A stretch of 64,000 nucleotides of DNA from Hormiphora californensis (GCA_020137815.1 CM035356.1:697001-761000); one strand, 5' to 3'; shown: positions 1 to 11,795, numbered from the stretch's first letter. The notes: a model not told the origin generated them from the letters alone. Program-made: numbers and translations.

Positions 1-42
1 TCCAGGAAAGAATGTTCCGTTTTGACCTTGTGATGTTCTCAG

Positions 43-414
43 GTTAAAGTGATTGAGTTGTATCGACCCCCTGATGGGTACTTTGGCTTCCAGATCTCAC
101 CAGCAGTGGCTGAGAACAAACTGAGGGTTTTCATTAGTGGATTCGGGCACGGTCTCACTGACAAACTCTTCACTGGTCTAATGGCGGTGAGTAATGAATT
201 GATAAATTAAATGCTAATTTAATGTCAACCTGGAATAACCTAACATTCATCTTATCAGATCGGTGACGAAGTGTTGAATGTGAATGGTCACTCCGTCTCT
301 AATCGGAGTTTTACTGAAGTTATCTCTCTCCTCTCCATGTCCCAGACACTACTTCTCACGGTTAAATCAAACGAAAAACCTAGCCGTCCTTCTGCTGGCC
401 AGAAAAAGAGATAG
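43..414 (+). CDS. PDZ-domain protein, C-terminal two exons (partial)
   Basis: Two exons, 43-186 and 259-414, are joined in phase 0 across a 72-bp GT-AG intron and end in TAG at 412-414. They encode 99 residues. The gene starts upstream of the window. The translation is a nearly complete PDZ domain: a carboxylate-binding loop of the GLGF class (seen as GYFGFQIS), a middle stretch RVFISGF, and the typical GDEVLNVNG turn, then a short basic tail ending QKKR. PDZ domains bind C-terminal peptides of membrane or scaffold proteins. The order of the blocks resembles the PDZ of Par-6 (GLLAxxDEVLEVNG), but the partner domains are out of view, so the family is not assigned. The domain call is secure from motifs and splice phase; cellular role is inference. 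Confidence 0.85.
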
Positions 415-655
415 ACTGATAGGATAATATGCTGATTTATAAAGTGTATTATGATACTTCGAAGTAAATTACAAATACATACTTCGAAATATATAATATT
501 TCAAAGAATATAACATGAGACTTCCAAGTATATATTGATCCCCCAAGGGCCTTGGACCAATTAGGGGCTGGAGGTCTTCCATTTATCATCAGTGTATAGG
601 ATTATGTTTGAAACATGTAATATATCACTTTTTGTAGGTTTGATTTTACATTTTT

Positions 656-661
656 AATAAA
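656..661 (+). promoter_or_regulatory. Polyadenylation signal AATAAA for the PDZ gene
   Basis: A canonical AATAAA lies 242 bp downstream of the PDZ stop codon, in AT-rich sequence with no ORF between. It is the first exact match after the stop. A T-rich and GT-rich stretch follows, as expected for a cleavage site. Confidence 0.55.
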
Positions 662-2171
662 CCGTGTATTTCGTGTATCTATAACACTACCAAGAAAAAC
701 AATCATTGTTTATGTTATCTTGCCTATCGAGTTTCGAGTAGTTGTCGATTATATTACTAGTTGTCGGTGCCAATGTTTACAGTGAAATCGTTCGCTTACA
801 CAAAATCAGCTGTTACTGCTAATTCTACACTGCAGATCATCTGACACTCTTCTTGTTTGAAACTGAGGTACTTTGAATTTCTACAATAAACGGCTCACTG
901 ACTTTGAACTTTAGTATGCACTTTTACACATCGTAAATTCTCGACTATGCGGATTTTTGGAAGCGGAAAAGCGAGCCCAGTAACCGTAGGCAAGTCCGCC
1001 CACTCTTACCCCCCTCTTTCCCTAACTTGCGCTCTCTCTTTTTCTCTCTGATATTTAGCTCGCTGGTTTTGTCCTTTCATCCGCATATCTCCGTTGGATT
1101 ACATTTCATCTTCCAAGTGCGTGGGGGTTTGGACACTCCCCGGCGAGGTAGTTGTGTACATTTATTGAGACCCTTCAGTGTTGGGGAAAAGAGAGGGATA
1201 GAGATCAGAGAAAGAAACTGAGAGAGTCAAAGTGAGAGAGGTCTAATGGTTGGAGGCGTTGGAAGATTGAGGTTTCTATTAGTTATCTTGTGCAGTGTGC
1301 ACTGGGCTGGAGTAAACAGGTGAAAGCATTGGCCTAATTATGTCACTCTACCTGATACTGTTTTGACGGGACATTATCTTTTTGTGTTTTGCCTTAATCA
1401 TCAGTTTTTAACTTTTGTGAGCCACGGTTTTGTTGCAGGATTACTCTTTAACTGGTAGTGGTTAGCTATAATATAGGTATCTTGTCAGTTCTACCATCAC
1501 GGCTTTGAATTCTGAAGAATTTTCAAATTCTCCAATCTTCGTGATCAAGTTCAGTTCTCTTTGTTCAGTTTGTTCTCTCTCTCCCTTCACTCTCTCTCTC
1601 TCTCCCTCTATGTTCACTCTATTTTTCTCTCCCTCTATGTTCACTCTATTTCTCCCTCTATGTTATAGCTGGTTCTACTTGGTGTCGACCCGCACTCTCT
1701 TACACTCTAAAATTGATCCTATTGACCTGGTCATACCGTTGTAGACTACTGCTGCAGTTGTTGTAGTACATGTAGTAGTTCTAAATACTCACTATAGGAT
1801 GAGTGCTATATGGTGACCAGGAAAGCTCAAAGCTCAAAAACTATGAATTACTCTCAGGGGTGACTGGGGGAATAATTGATTAATTTCCAGTTCCAAAATA
1901 GTCATATTTTATGCTTGGTGAGCCATGCATGCTTTTGCTTCCTTCTAGCTACCCTCGCTAGGTTACGTAGCCTTTGTCTGTTGTTGTACTGCACTGGTGA
2001 GAGATACGACAATGTTGTATACATGATCTTGCTACAGAATGTACTAAATTGTTCTCTGTGTGTATTGTTTGCCTTTTGTAGTTTGCTTTTTTACCCTGTA
2101 TGCATGACCGTCGTTTCTCTATTTGTACAATCACCCCTGTACCAGATGGTTAATATCATACACCACAGAAC
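662..2171. other. Intergenic region and probable 5' leader of the next gene
   Basis: No confident coding exon is seen. A CT-rich stretch occupies about 1575-1660, with two copies of a unit reading ctctccctctatgttcact. An AG at 2167-2168 directly before the ATG of the next gene could be a 3' splice site, which would put a 5' UTR exon somewhere upstream. Confidence 0.4.
1246..1319 (+). CDS. Candidate signal-peptide-like first exon (weak)
   Basis: An ATG at 1246 opens 24 codons that read like a secretory signal: basic N-region, then the hydrophobic core FLLVILCSV, then WAG. It ends at a donor AG|gtgaaa in phase 2. No matching downstream exon was found. Splicing into the exon at 2169 would be out of frame with the gene there. 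It may be a 5' UTR coincidence. Confidence 0.15.
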
Positions 2172-4191
2172 ATGGAGGCCAGTTTGAATAAGATATCAGA
2201 GAATTTTACCAATGACCCGACCATCTGTGTACCACTGGTGAAGGATTTATTGAGTGAAGAGTCATTTAGGGCGGGATCAAAGTGTGCTCTGCTGAAAAAT
2301 CTTGAAGTAGAGGATCACAAACATACACCAGTAAGTAGCTGATAAAAGAACTGAGAGTGTTGGTGATGAGTCTGATCAGCGTGACTATGTGATCTCCAAG
2401 GAACTGAGAGTGTGTTGGTGATGAGCCTAGCAAGATATTAGTGTGACTATGTGATCTCCAAGAAGGTCCTCCCTGTGTATCCCAACATGGAGGTGCATGT
2501 AATAAACACTTAATATCTTGGAGATCACACAAGATACCTAGAACAAGCCAATAAGAGCCAAAATATTCATTCGAAAACCTCTTCCATTTAAAGGTACAAA
2601 CAAAGGTCCACAGAGGTGTTATGGGAAGGAAAGGAGGACTGATGGAGTGGAGTGTTCTGACAGAAAAGGAAATTCTTCAGCTTATTGACAACACTGACCA
2701 TAATGTTGTTGAAAACAGGTAAAATTCAAGTCCCTGCATGATAGTACACAGCTTGACAGTGATGTAAAATCGTGTGAAGATTCATTCAGGAAGGGGCTGC
2801 ATCGAATTGAAGGCGATACAGTTAGATAGTGATACACCCCAGGCTGCATTATAAACCCACCCTTTCACAGGAAGTTATCGAACGTGACAGTTCTAAACTG
2901 GGATATTTCCTGCTGTGGCTCTGACAGAAGAGTTTTCTATGAAAGGGTCGTCCGGGTAATCGAGAAGATTCTACCGGATTTCTGCTGCTTCCAAAACGTT
3001 CAACACGAATTCAGGGCAACGTAAGCTAAGTGTCTTTTATTTTCTGTGCAGATTAAAAAGTTTTTCCTGCTGATATGTGAATCTACTCAAATGTATATCT
3101 CTTCTGCTCCATTACATAAACTTCTTAACAGGGTGAAACAGAGCAAGATTCTGGGTCGTCACTACTACCTGAGTAACAGTAACCTGGACTACATTGATTT
3201 TGTATCCCACACCCACCATGGTCTACTGACCCTCAGCAGGTGGCCCTGCGAGTTCATGGAATACCCCTTCACAGACACACACGTGGTAGGTGATCTCCCT
3301 GATCGTGTCTTGTTGGATCCCTTTTAGAAATTAGAACAATCTAACTTAGGGTTGACGAGAACACCTCTTTTTCTCATTTCTGTCTACCCCGTTGTCCCAT
3401 TTAAACACACATCGATTTTGTTTAGGGACGATATTTGTTGGTATCTCAGACGATAATTAACGGATCACCCATTATTGTTGCTCACTCCTGTCTTGACAAC
3501 AAAAGTAAGTGTGCTAGAATTCTAAACTTTACATTTATTTTATCAAGACAGTAGATGGCTCACTGTTCAGTTAGGGTGCCTTATAGCAGTTCAGATACGG
3601 TGCTTTAACCGCCTATGACCTTGTTGAGTAACCCATTGACCCTTACTCAACAACTATTACCTTCAGAACAACTGAGGGGCAAGAAGATTCAGAAGGCTGG
3701 AGAAATTCTCAGCAGACACCAGAATGTTATTTGGTTGGGGGATTTCGGTGATATCGAACCAGAAATACGGGACACCCTTCGAAATTTCAAAGTAATATCA
3801 TCATTATATTGACTTTATACTTTTCCATTTAGGTCACCTTACATATGTTCTTTTGTTGCATTTGTTGTAACATTTTGGCTCACTCTCTATTAGGATACCG
3901 AGGAGATAGCCGAGGGAAAGTATTCTAAAAGTGATAGAGTCCTGGTGAAGTCAGATCGCCTAAAACCGCTTCACTACATAAATTTAAACGAAGAGTTGGA
4001 TGGTAAGTCAATCCTGAATAAGATAAATCAGTTACTAACTTTCATCAAAGCCAAACGTTCAGTAGTCATTCATGCAATGTCGCAATGACAACTGGTCAGC
4101 TGTGAAGCCTTGCATTACCAAACACACAACTGTTTCAGATTACGTTGAAATGGAAGTCAAGAACGGAGTTGTTTGTGTGATCCAGCTTTAG
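2172..4191 (+). CDS. TDP2-like endonuclease/exonuclease/phosphatase-fold protein, probable pseudoenzyme
   Basis: Eight exons join with consistent phases: 2172-2330, 2594-2718, 2871-3020, 3132-3285, 3426-3504, 3667-3791, 3894-4002, 4139-4191. They give 317 residues, close to the length of tyrosyl-DNA phosphodiesterase 2. The order of blocks is that of the EEP fold: VLNWDIS (usual LSWNID), CCFQNV (usual FLQEV), PIIVAHSCLD (usual SHLES), VIWLGDFGD (usual GDxN), SDRVLV (usual FDRI), then DDYVEMEV where SDHxxL is expected. TDP2 removes tyrosyl adducts from 5' DNA ends using the Asn, Glu, Asp/Asn and His of these motifs. Here Asn, Glu, the Asn of GDxN and the last His all appear replaced, while the Asp of GD and the first His remain. 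Catalysis by the usual mechanism is therefore unlikely. The fold call is good; TDP2 as closest relative is an inference from motifs. Confidence 0.75.
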
Positions 4192-5294
4192 CATTTAAAT
4201 CTTATCGTTAAATTTGGGAGTTCTAGGTTTTAGGTCATTTTGAACTTTAGAAACTTTAAAAGAGTTTGGTAACAAATATTTATCATGTACGAGTGTTTAA
4301 AATGTGTGATGACTTTTAAAAGTTGTGTTGATGAGTATTTAAACTATTTTATTACTTTTTGACAAATGCCTGGTTTCTTTTTTGAATTTTGAGATGTCAG
4401 TTTTGAGCCAGACACTGTGCAACAGATCCTAGGTCGAGTTTGGGGACTGAATGTCGAACGGACGATAACTCACATCGGTTCGAAAGCTCGAAAATTTGGC
4501 CTTAACCCTAACCCTAATCCTAACCATATTAGGAAGACATTGTTATTTTGCTGGCTGAGAGAGCTTTAAATAATGAGTATGGCTCTGAAACTTCTTGTGT
4601 GGGCAGGGAAATGTCTGAAATTGAAGACACATTTTTTTGAAGCTGCTATCTCTCATGGTTGTCTAATTAGAGCTGCTCAAACACGTGAGAAGTTAGCAAT
4701 TTTCACGGAATCGTGTAGCTTCCTGACTACAACGATTGTGGGAACACCAGGACTGAGTGTACCAAAGCTCGACAAAGTTGGTGTAGCTGCAATTGCCAAA
4801 TGGACGTCGTTCCAACGTCGTATCTATTATACTGCTGCCTTGCCATGCTACGCAGTCTGTCCATTCGTCGAGTTAAGCGCCTTTGCAGTTCGCGTTAGCA
4901 CACACCGGGCCGGAGTCCCGATGTGAGAGCCGAATACTGGGTCCTGGGAACATGTGAACTGCTACCCAGCCCCGTTACGAAGCGAAACTTTATTTTGTGT
5001 TGACACAGAGGACAGAGGAACGTGACGTTTTATTAAGACAGGTTGAAACGGGCTACAGCCTACATACGTTCGTTTCTACGACGGATCGTCTGACGGATCA
5101 TTTTAACCCATTTAGATGGAGATAGACGTAATCAGACTTAACTTCTGAAACCAAATCCTCTCAAGCACGTTTAGTAAGCCTTTTGTTGAGTCGCCTGACA
5201 CTGTGTTTGCAAATAAAGTATGAACAATTCAAGCCTTTTGAACACTTTTTTGAGTGTGAATACTTTTGAAGAATTTTTCGGTTTGGGAAAGCTG
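4192..5294. other. Intergenic region downstream of the TDP2-like gene
   Basis: It holds an interstitial telomere-like stretch at 4504-4525 (three to four AACCCT-type units) and an AATAAA at 5212-5217. A 117-codon open frame at 4573-4926 has no recognisable domain, and I do not call it a gene. The AATAAA lies 1 kb from the stop at 4191, so it may or may not serve that transcript. Confidence 0.4.
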
Positions 5295-5449
5295 AGGGGG
5301 GAGACACACTGAAGTTGAGCGTGCTCGTTCAAATCTCAACCTCGCGACACACACTGAAGTTCGAACAGGGACGGCGCTCGACGCTCGTGCGCAAATCCAA
5401 AATTTCCTAGTTTTCATGAAAACTCGGAAATTTTGGATTTGCGCACATA

Positions 5450-5752
5450 GTGGAAGCTCTTACGGTATTTCCCACACCCCGTGGGAAAGTTTTTGACCGT
5501 GGGAAAGTTTTCAAACCGTGGGAAAAGAAAATTTCCCACGGTCATAACTCCACCCCCTGATAAGATAGAGACTTGAAATTTGTGTTGTAGGGAGATCATA
5601 TCGAGTTCTTCGTACAAAACAACTTTCAAGTCTCTATCTTATCAGGGAGTGGAGTTATGACCGTGGGAAATTTTCTTTTCCCACGGTTTGAAAACTTTCC
5701 CACGGTCAAAAACTTTCCCACGGGGCGTGGGAAATACCGTAAGAGCTTCCAC
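5450..5752. mobile_element. Foldback MITE, 303 bp, TA target duplication
   Basis: The element is one near-perfect hairpin. The left end gtggaagctcttacggtatt is mirrored at the right end, and the arms run about 140 bp each to a loop near 5600. TA at 5448-5449 and 5753-5754 flanks it, the duplication typical of Tc1/mariner-type transposition. The arms contain repeats of cgtgggaaa. There is no coding capacity. Confidence 0.75.
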
Positions 5753-5803
5753 TAACAGCTGCTGCAGCCGGCGCGGGTGTCCAGAGCACGCACCTGTAAC
5801 GTA

Positions 5804-7131
5804 AGCCTGTCAAAACGTGTCGAAATTTGGCCAAACCTTGAAGTCACTAGAGGCAAGCCAATTCCGGTTGTACATCCTAGGTATAGGTCCCCTGAACATA
5901 AAAAACCAAAATGTCAGTCTCAATTATTTGGGGGAAGGTGTGTAATTAGCCCCTAATTGATTGGTAATTGAACATAAGGAGAAAAACGCTGTATCTACCC
6001 TTAGGAAAAGAGTAGAGACAAAATTAAGGGCACCAAAGTGTTCAGCGTCCTCGCATTAGTGGGGGTAGGTGCCGGAATTAAGTCTCTATCTCATCTGGTT
6101 AATTAGATAATTGGATAATTAGGTTTGCGCATAACCGTTTTTAAGCTATATGGCTATAGCCATGTTAGGAAAGGAGTAGAAAAAAAACCGAGGGCACTAA
6201 AATGATCAGCGTCCTCGCATTAGTGGGGGTAGGTGCCGGAATTAAGTCTCTATCTCATCCGGTTAATTAGATAATTGGATAATTAGGTTTGCGCATAACC
6301 GTTTTTAGGCTATATGGCTATAGCCACTTAGGAACGGTTTAGAGACTTTTCATTGGTGCCATTTTGTAGGGAAGAAAAAGTTATGGGGGTTCGACGTCGG
6401 ACTTTTAAGCTCTATCTTCAACCGTTTAGCCGTTATTCGGCTTTAAAGGTGCTCAAAATTAGCAAAAAACGGTTAATAGCCCGATTTTGAGCACCTTTAA
6501 AGCCAAATAACGGCTAAACGGTTGAAGATAGAGCTTAAAAGTCCGACGTCGACCCCCCATAAATTGGCTATTGCCTACAAAATGGCACCAATGAAAAGTC
6601 TCTAAACCGTTCCTAAGTGGCTATAGCCATATAGCCTAAAAACGGTTATGCGCAAACCTAATTATCTAATTATCTAATTAACCGGCTGAGATAGAGACTT
6701 AATTCCGGCACCAAACCCCACTAATGCGAGGACGCTGATCATTTTAGTGCCCTCGGTTTTTTTCTCTACTCCTTTCCTAATATGGCTATAGCCATATAGC
6801 CTAAAAACGGTTATGTGCAAACCTAATTATCCAATTATCTAATTAACCAGATGAGATAGAGACTTAATTCCGGCACCTACCCCCACTAATGCGAGGACGC
6901 TGAACACTTTGGTGCCCTTAATTTTGTCTCTACTCTTTTCCTAAGGGTAGATACAGCGTTTTTCTCCTTATGTTCAATTACCAATCAATTAGGGGCTAAT
7001 TACACACCTTCCCCCAAATAATTGAGACTGACATTTTGGTTTTTTATGTTCAGGGGACCTATACCTAGGATGTACAACCGGAATTGGCTTGCCTCTAGTG
7101 AGTTCTAGGTCAAAACACGTTTTGACAGGCC
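5804..7131. mobile_element. Giant palindromic element, 1.33 kb, TA-flanked
   Basis: Two arms of about 640 bp are inverted copies around a centre near 6470. The ends read agcctgtcaaaacgtgt on the left and the complement of ggcctgtcaaaacgtgt on the right. TA occurs at 5802-5803 and 7132-7133. Each arm itself holds a direct duplication of about 165 bp containing gcgtcctcgcattagtgggg. The same core recurs in the element at 45585-46905. No protein is encoded. Confidence 0.75.
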
Positions 7132-7504
7132 TAACGCACGGCAGAGCAAAAAGAGGGTTCTTCCGCGTGCCACAGTGGAGTTTGACATGACCAGGGTGTC
7201 CGGTTCACCCAAAAAATTGTGTGTGCGCGCGGATGATTTTTTTTTCTCGTGATCAGGAAACTTTCATGTTTTTTTCCATTTTTCACAAAAGGTGTTCAGA
7301 CTTCAGAAATGTTTAAAACCTCTTAAAAACGCCTAAAAATATCAGAAATTTTCGGTTTCACACCCCTGACCGAGGCTACCGCCCCTGGCCCCGGACACCC
7401 AGGGACTTGCTGGGCCAAAGGACCAGCGCTGTCCCTGAGTTCGAAGTTGAACGGAAACCCATTTTCGCCTTTCGGCTGAGAAATCATTTGTAAGATGCTA
7501 ACAT

Positions 7505-7675
7505 TTTTACTGGTACATCTCTCGAGGTGTCCTTTATCCATACCGAGTCAATTTCACCGTTTTAGAATTTTTTGGCTAATCTGGTCACAGTTGTCCCAAT
7601 TCACCAAAAATGTTAAAAACGGTGAAATTGACTCGGTATGGATAAAGGACACCTCGAGAGATGTACGGGTAAATA
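7505..7675. repeat. Short hairpin with ~50-bp arms
   Basis: The stretch gtacatctctcgaggtgtcc at 7513 onward is mirrored up to 7666, with weaker pairing outward to about 7505 and 7675. Flanks give no clear target duplication. It is probably another non-autonomous element or hairpin remnant. Confidence 0.5.
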
Positions 7676-7954
7676 AGAGTGAACCAAAATAAAGTTCAAA
7701 AGCCTCCAAGAGCGGACCAGATCCAAGAGCGCACCAGAACCAGGTAAGGAGAGCTCCCCATTCAGAAGAGATCGCACAAAATATATACCACATGCAAATA
7801 CAACGCCGCTGACATCTTCTGCGTGTGGTATCCCCCGCGTGTGGTTTATCTTCTGGATGGGGTGCTATATGGTTCTGGTGCGCTCTTGGCCCTGGACCGC
7901 TCTTAGAGGGTCTTGAACTTTATTATGGTTCACTATTTGGTGCCGCTATTGGAT

Positions 7955-8123
7955 ATGTGGTCTCTTCTGTATGTGGTTCGCTCTGTGATAGTGGTCTCTT
8001 TTGGATGTGGTTCGCTCTGTGATATGATCTCTTTTGGATGTGGTTCGCTCTGTGATATGGTCTATTTTGGATGTGGTTCGCTCTGTGGTATGGTCTCTTT
8101 TGGATGTGGTTCGCTCTTGGAGG
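7955..8123. repeat. 33-bp minisatellite, about five copies
   Basis: The motif atgtggttcgctctgtg begins at 7971, 8005, 8038, 8071 and 8104, a period of 33-34 bp. The period being a multiple of three keeps reading frames open on both strands, which explains spurious ORFs here. Confidence 0.85.
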
Positions 8124-8308
8124 CTCTTTGGACTTTGGAGGCTCTTGAACTTTATTATGGTTCACTAGTTAACATGTTACAAATGATTTTTCACCCGAAA
8201 ATGGGTTTTCGCGAAATTTTGAACTTTTCCGCGAAACTTCGAACTTCAGTGTGTCTCGCGAAGTTGAGATTTGAACGAGCACACCCAACTTCAGTGTGTC
8301 TCCCGCCT

Positions 8309-10402
8309 TAAAGTCCATTTTTATTCAACTGTTCAGTTCTCAACTCGTGTGCGTGCGATATTTAAATTTACACTGCGCACGCTACACGTTAACATGTGAT
8401 AAACGCGCAAAACAATTCCGTGCACGACTTTGGGGGGGGGGGGGGTGGAAAGTTGGAAAAAAATGGAGTATACAGAGCAACTTACAAAAACGGTTGGGTA
8501 CTTTGTCCCATTGCGGTAAGTATACCCGTGCGCCCCCACCACACGTATTTTCATTGGGTTGTTAGCACTCATGCCGCGCGAGTAAGTTAACCTGCACGGC
8601 TCTTCACAAAGTAACCGAGTACTTGTACTCGGTTAAATACCCGGTTTTTTTGTCGTTAGCTTTCAGCTAGTTTTTTTTCAAATCTGAAATTGGCCAACTT
8701 AAACCGGATCTAGAGCCTTTTAAAAGTAACGGGCAGGCTCGAACGAGCAGTTTTCTTCTGGAGACAGGATGAAGTCATTATGATAGCTCAACTAGGTGAG
8801 AGACGGGCAGCACATGGTTCGAATTGCCCCGGTGGTTCGAATTGCCCCGGTTTACCTGAACTAAAATATCATAATTAGTTTCCTGAAAGGTGAGGGTGCA
8901 ATTTTACTTGAATGGTAGAGCTCTCCTGACAAGGGTACTCTTTTGGGTCGTTGATTCTCATCGCCTAACGATTATAACTTGCTCTAAAAATCACCACTCT
9001 CACTTTCAAATTAGATAATTACTACTCTCGCACATCCCTGAATGCACTGCAGTACAAACGTTGCAATATTAATCTCCGGAGACCGTCCTAATGGCCACGT
9101 ATATAAAGGGAGCTTTAATGCACACGGCCTGAGTTTAATATATATTGGACGAGTAACGTCTTTATCCGGGTGGAAATTAGGCTATAACAACACGCACAGC
9201 TTGCATTCTAGTTATGTTGGTGGTATTGTTATAGTTACCATGACAACTGCAGCACAATATTCAGTTAGTAAAATGCCAGTTTATAACCTGCCGATGCCCG
9301 ATAGTTTCTCATACTTTCTCATACTCTAATTTCCGCAGCTTGCCTTGTTCGACCCTCTCCATAGGTTTGAACAAAACACCATGCTGGCTAACAACCGATC
9401 ATAAATTCACAGATGCATCAGCACAATCACTGCGCTGGCAAGCGCAAAGGTGACCCCATCCATCCCCCGAAAAAAATTTCCCCCAAAAACGGCCCGCTTG
9501 CTCACAGCGTATATATACTTATTTCATACTTTTAGCCCATTTTGGCACTTTTTGACATGCCATAACTCCCGAACCGGAAGAGCTAGGAAGCTGAAATTTT
9601 GTACTCAGAAGCTTCTTGTAGACCTCTATCGATGGTAAAAATTTCAAGTGGCTAGCTCTTTTTGTTCAAAAGTTATAACACCACCCCCAAAACAGAAAAT
9701 TCAGTGTGGGGATAACTAGGTTGATATATACATATATATATAATTTGTACATATATACATAGATAGACGTATAGACGCTTTGTTACCTTCCGTTTGGTCC
9801 CAGTTTGAGACGAACCAGACATCGTACGACCTTAAACCAAGCGGCATTCGACAGACAATTGTCTCGTGCATGTACCCATCTGGGTGGCGACTCTCCATCT
9901 TACCTATGACGTGCGTGATGACGTCACGAGTGACGTCATTGCGCGAGACCGACTAACTTTTTTCAAACGCCTCTAGCACCCTGAAGACGTGTTCCCATTT
10001 CTGATTTGACAAAAAATCGTTACCGGCAAATCGTCTGAACTTTCAGATACTATATAGCGAATTTTCGTAGCTTATCATTTTGAGCCCTTAAATCGCGTCG
10101 GAAGTCAAAAATTTGACGAAAAATTCAGCAAATTGAACGTTTTTCGAGCAAAAACTCCCTTTCCTGACAACTGTGGTCAATGAAACTTTACAAGCTCCTT
10201 TGGGGTATTGATTCAAAATATATCGTGATGCAATTACGTCGTTACGACGTCACTAATTACGTCAAATGACGTCATTATGACGTCTAAAATACGATTTTCA
10301 CAGAAATTCGTCTCGTTTCTCATATAACGCATCATTTCGACAATATTACATCATGAAATAATGTCATGCTGCGATTAGAAACCAAAAAGGGACCTAAATT
10401 AA
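8309..10402. other. Intergenic region without recognisable genes
   Basis: Seen here: a run of 14 G at 8432-8445; a segment around 8385-8425 (cacgttaacatgtgat and following) related to the MITE at 30963-31113; a tandem ggttcgaattgccccggt pair at 8817-8856; and palindromic TGACGTCA sites after 9900. No supported coding region was found. Confidence 0.4.
9919..10274. promoter_or_regulatory. Cluster of CRE-type palindromes TGACGTCA (candidate)
   Basis: Exact TGACGTCA octamers occur at 9919-9926, 9931-9938 and 10267-10274. Further GACGTC and ACGTCA half-matches lie around 10225-10290. TGACGTCA is the binding site of CREB/ATF bZIP factors. No promoter is demonstrable nearby, so these could equally be part of an unrecognised repeat. 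Confidence 0.25.
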
Positions 10403-10528
10403 GCCAAAAACTAATTGAAATTAGTTGGCGGGAAAGGTGACCCACTTACACCTTTGCCTGCTGCCGGGATCAGGGATATAAGAGGTGAATATAATGGAAT
10501 AAGACAGTGAAAGAGAGTGTGATAGAGT

Positions 10529-10610
<82 letters not shown>

Positions 10611-10812
10611 GAGAGAGAAAGAGCGAGAGAGAGAGAGAGACAGGGAGACAGGGAGGAGAGAGAGGGATAGAACGAACAGGAATAAGTTACCCTCGAAAAA
10701 TAAGGGATTGAGATACCGAGGGATAGAATGAGAGTTCGTGGTGATACCCGGCAGTAACAAAAGGTGTAAGTGGGTCACCTTTCCCGCCAACTAATTTCAA
10801 TTAGTTTTTGGC
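10403..10812. mobile_element. TTAA-flanked MITE with (GA)n core
   Basis: Inverted repeats of about 65-70 bp begin gccaaaaactaattgaaatt at 10403 and mirror to 10812. TTAA at 10399-10402 and 10813-10816 flanks them, the target duplication of piggyBac-type transposons. The interior is mainly a (GA)n tract from about 10531 to 10650. No transposase is present. Confidence 0.75.
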
Positions 10813-11160
10813 TTAATTAGCATATACATTGGTACACATACTCCAGACACCCCATATTTAATTGTATTGAACGCTAAATGTTGTAGTATAGAGAGCTGGT
10901 CAGTATAACAATTTGTATTGACTCTATGTGCTCTCTGGCACAGTGCAGACGACCAGCTTGTGCACCCTCAGTTTTCTGAAGAAGATTCCATTCGAATCCC
11001 GGGACACAATACTTACCCGGAACTCGGTCGTATAGGATCCATGTTACCTTATCTATCTGTCAGAGCTTTGGCCTGAGACAATGATCTATAGTGTATCTAA
11101 AGTACAAGGACAGATCTTAGGAAGACAACATCATCCTGTCTATCTCTATACGTAATTGCT

Positions 11161-11201
11161 CGCTCTCTCTCTCTCTCTCTCTCTCTTCTCTTTTCTCTCT
11201 A

Positions 11202-11282
<81 letters not shown>

Positions 11283-11300
11283 ATTTTCTCTCCATCCCTC
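11161..11300 (+). repeat. (CT)n microsatellite
   Basis: Nearly pure CT dinucleotides, interrupted twice by ttttctctctattttctc-type segments. Serine/leucine ORFs here are artefacts of the repeat. Confidence 0.95.
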
Positions 11301-11576
11301 TAGGTACTCTCTCCTTTCTCTGTTTCCTTGGTTTCTACTCTCTTCTACTTCTCTAATCCTGCCTATGCAGTACAGTTGTAGGTATCTACTCAGTGGTTCT
11401 TGCGGGTATTATACTGATCCAGAGTTCTCTTGCCCTCCGCTTCTTCCTGGAGAAAAAAGAGAGAAGAAAAAGAGAGGCGGGAGAGAGAGAGAGAGATAGA
11501 GAGAGAGAGATGGTTGAGAGTATCATTATCGTTGGATGGAGAGAGAACTGCCTGTTCACTTCTAGTTCCCTTACTG

Positions 11577-11665
<89 letters not shown>

Positions 11666-11707
11666 CTCTCTCTCTCATCCTCTCTCTCCTCTCTCTCTCT
11701 CTCTCTG

Positions 11708-11746
<39 letters not shown>
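11577..11746 (+). repeat. (CT)n microsatellite, ~170 bp
   Basis: Long CT dinucleotide array with small cctctc phase shifts. No gene content. Confidence 0.95.
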
Positions 11747-11749
<3 letters not shown>

Positions 11750-11795
11750 GGAGGTTACACAGCAGCTATGTCTCTCCACCAATCTCATCCCGCTG

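Larger units (their letters stand above)
5295..8308. mobile_element. Putative 3-kb element bounded by ~70-bp inverted repeats, host of nested palindromes
   Basis: The segments 5295-5365 and 8238-8308 are inverted copies sharing gagacacactgaagttg and gtgctcgttcaaatctcaac with few differences. Between them sit two TA-flanked palindromes, a short hairpin and a minisatellite. No transposase frame is present. I found no clean target-site duplication, so the outer limits and the idea that this is a single element are inference. A further small hairpin (arms 5387-5407 and 5426-5446) touches the left side of the first nested element. Confidence 0.4.

Noticed and set aside
4573-4926. 117-codon open frame downstream of the TDP2-like gene
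   Set aside because: No domain, no splice partners, and no sign of coding constraint; it lies among repeats.
7923-8311. Repetitive ORFs over the 33-bp minisatellite
   Set aside because: Frames stay open because the period is a multiple of three; no start context or domain.
9042-9329. 95-codon ORF in the intergenic region
   Set aside because: Composition and context do not look coding; no splice or domain support.
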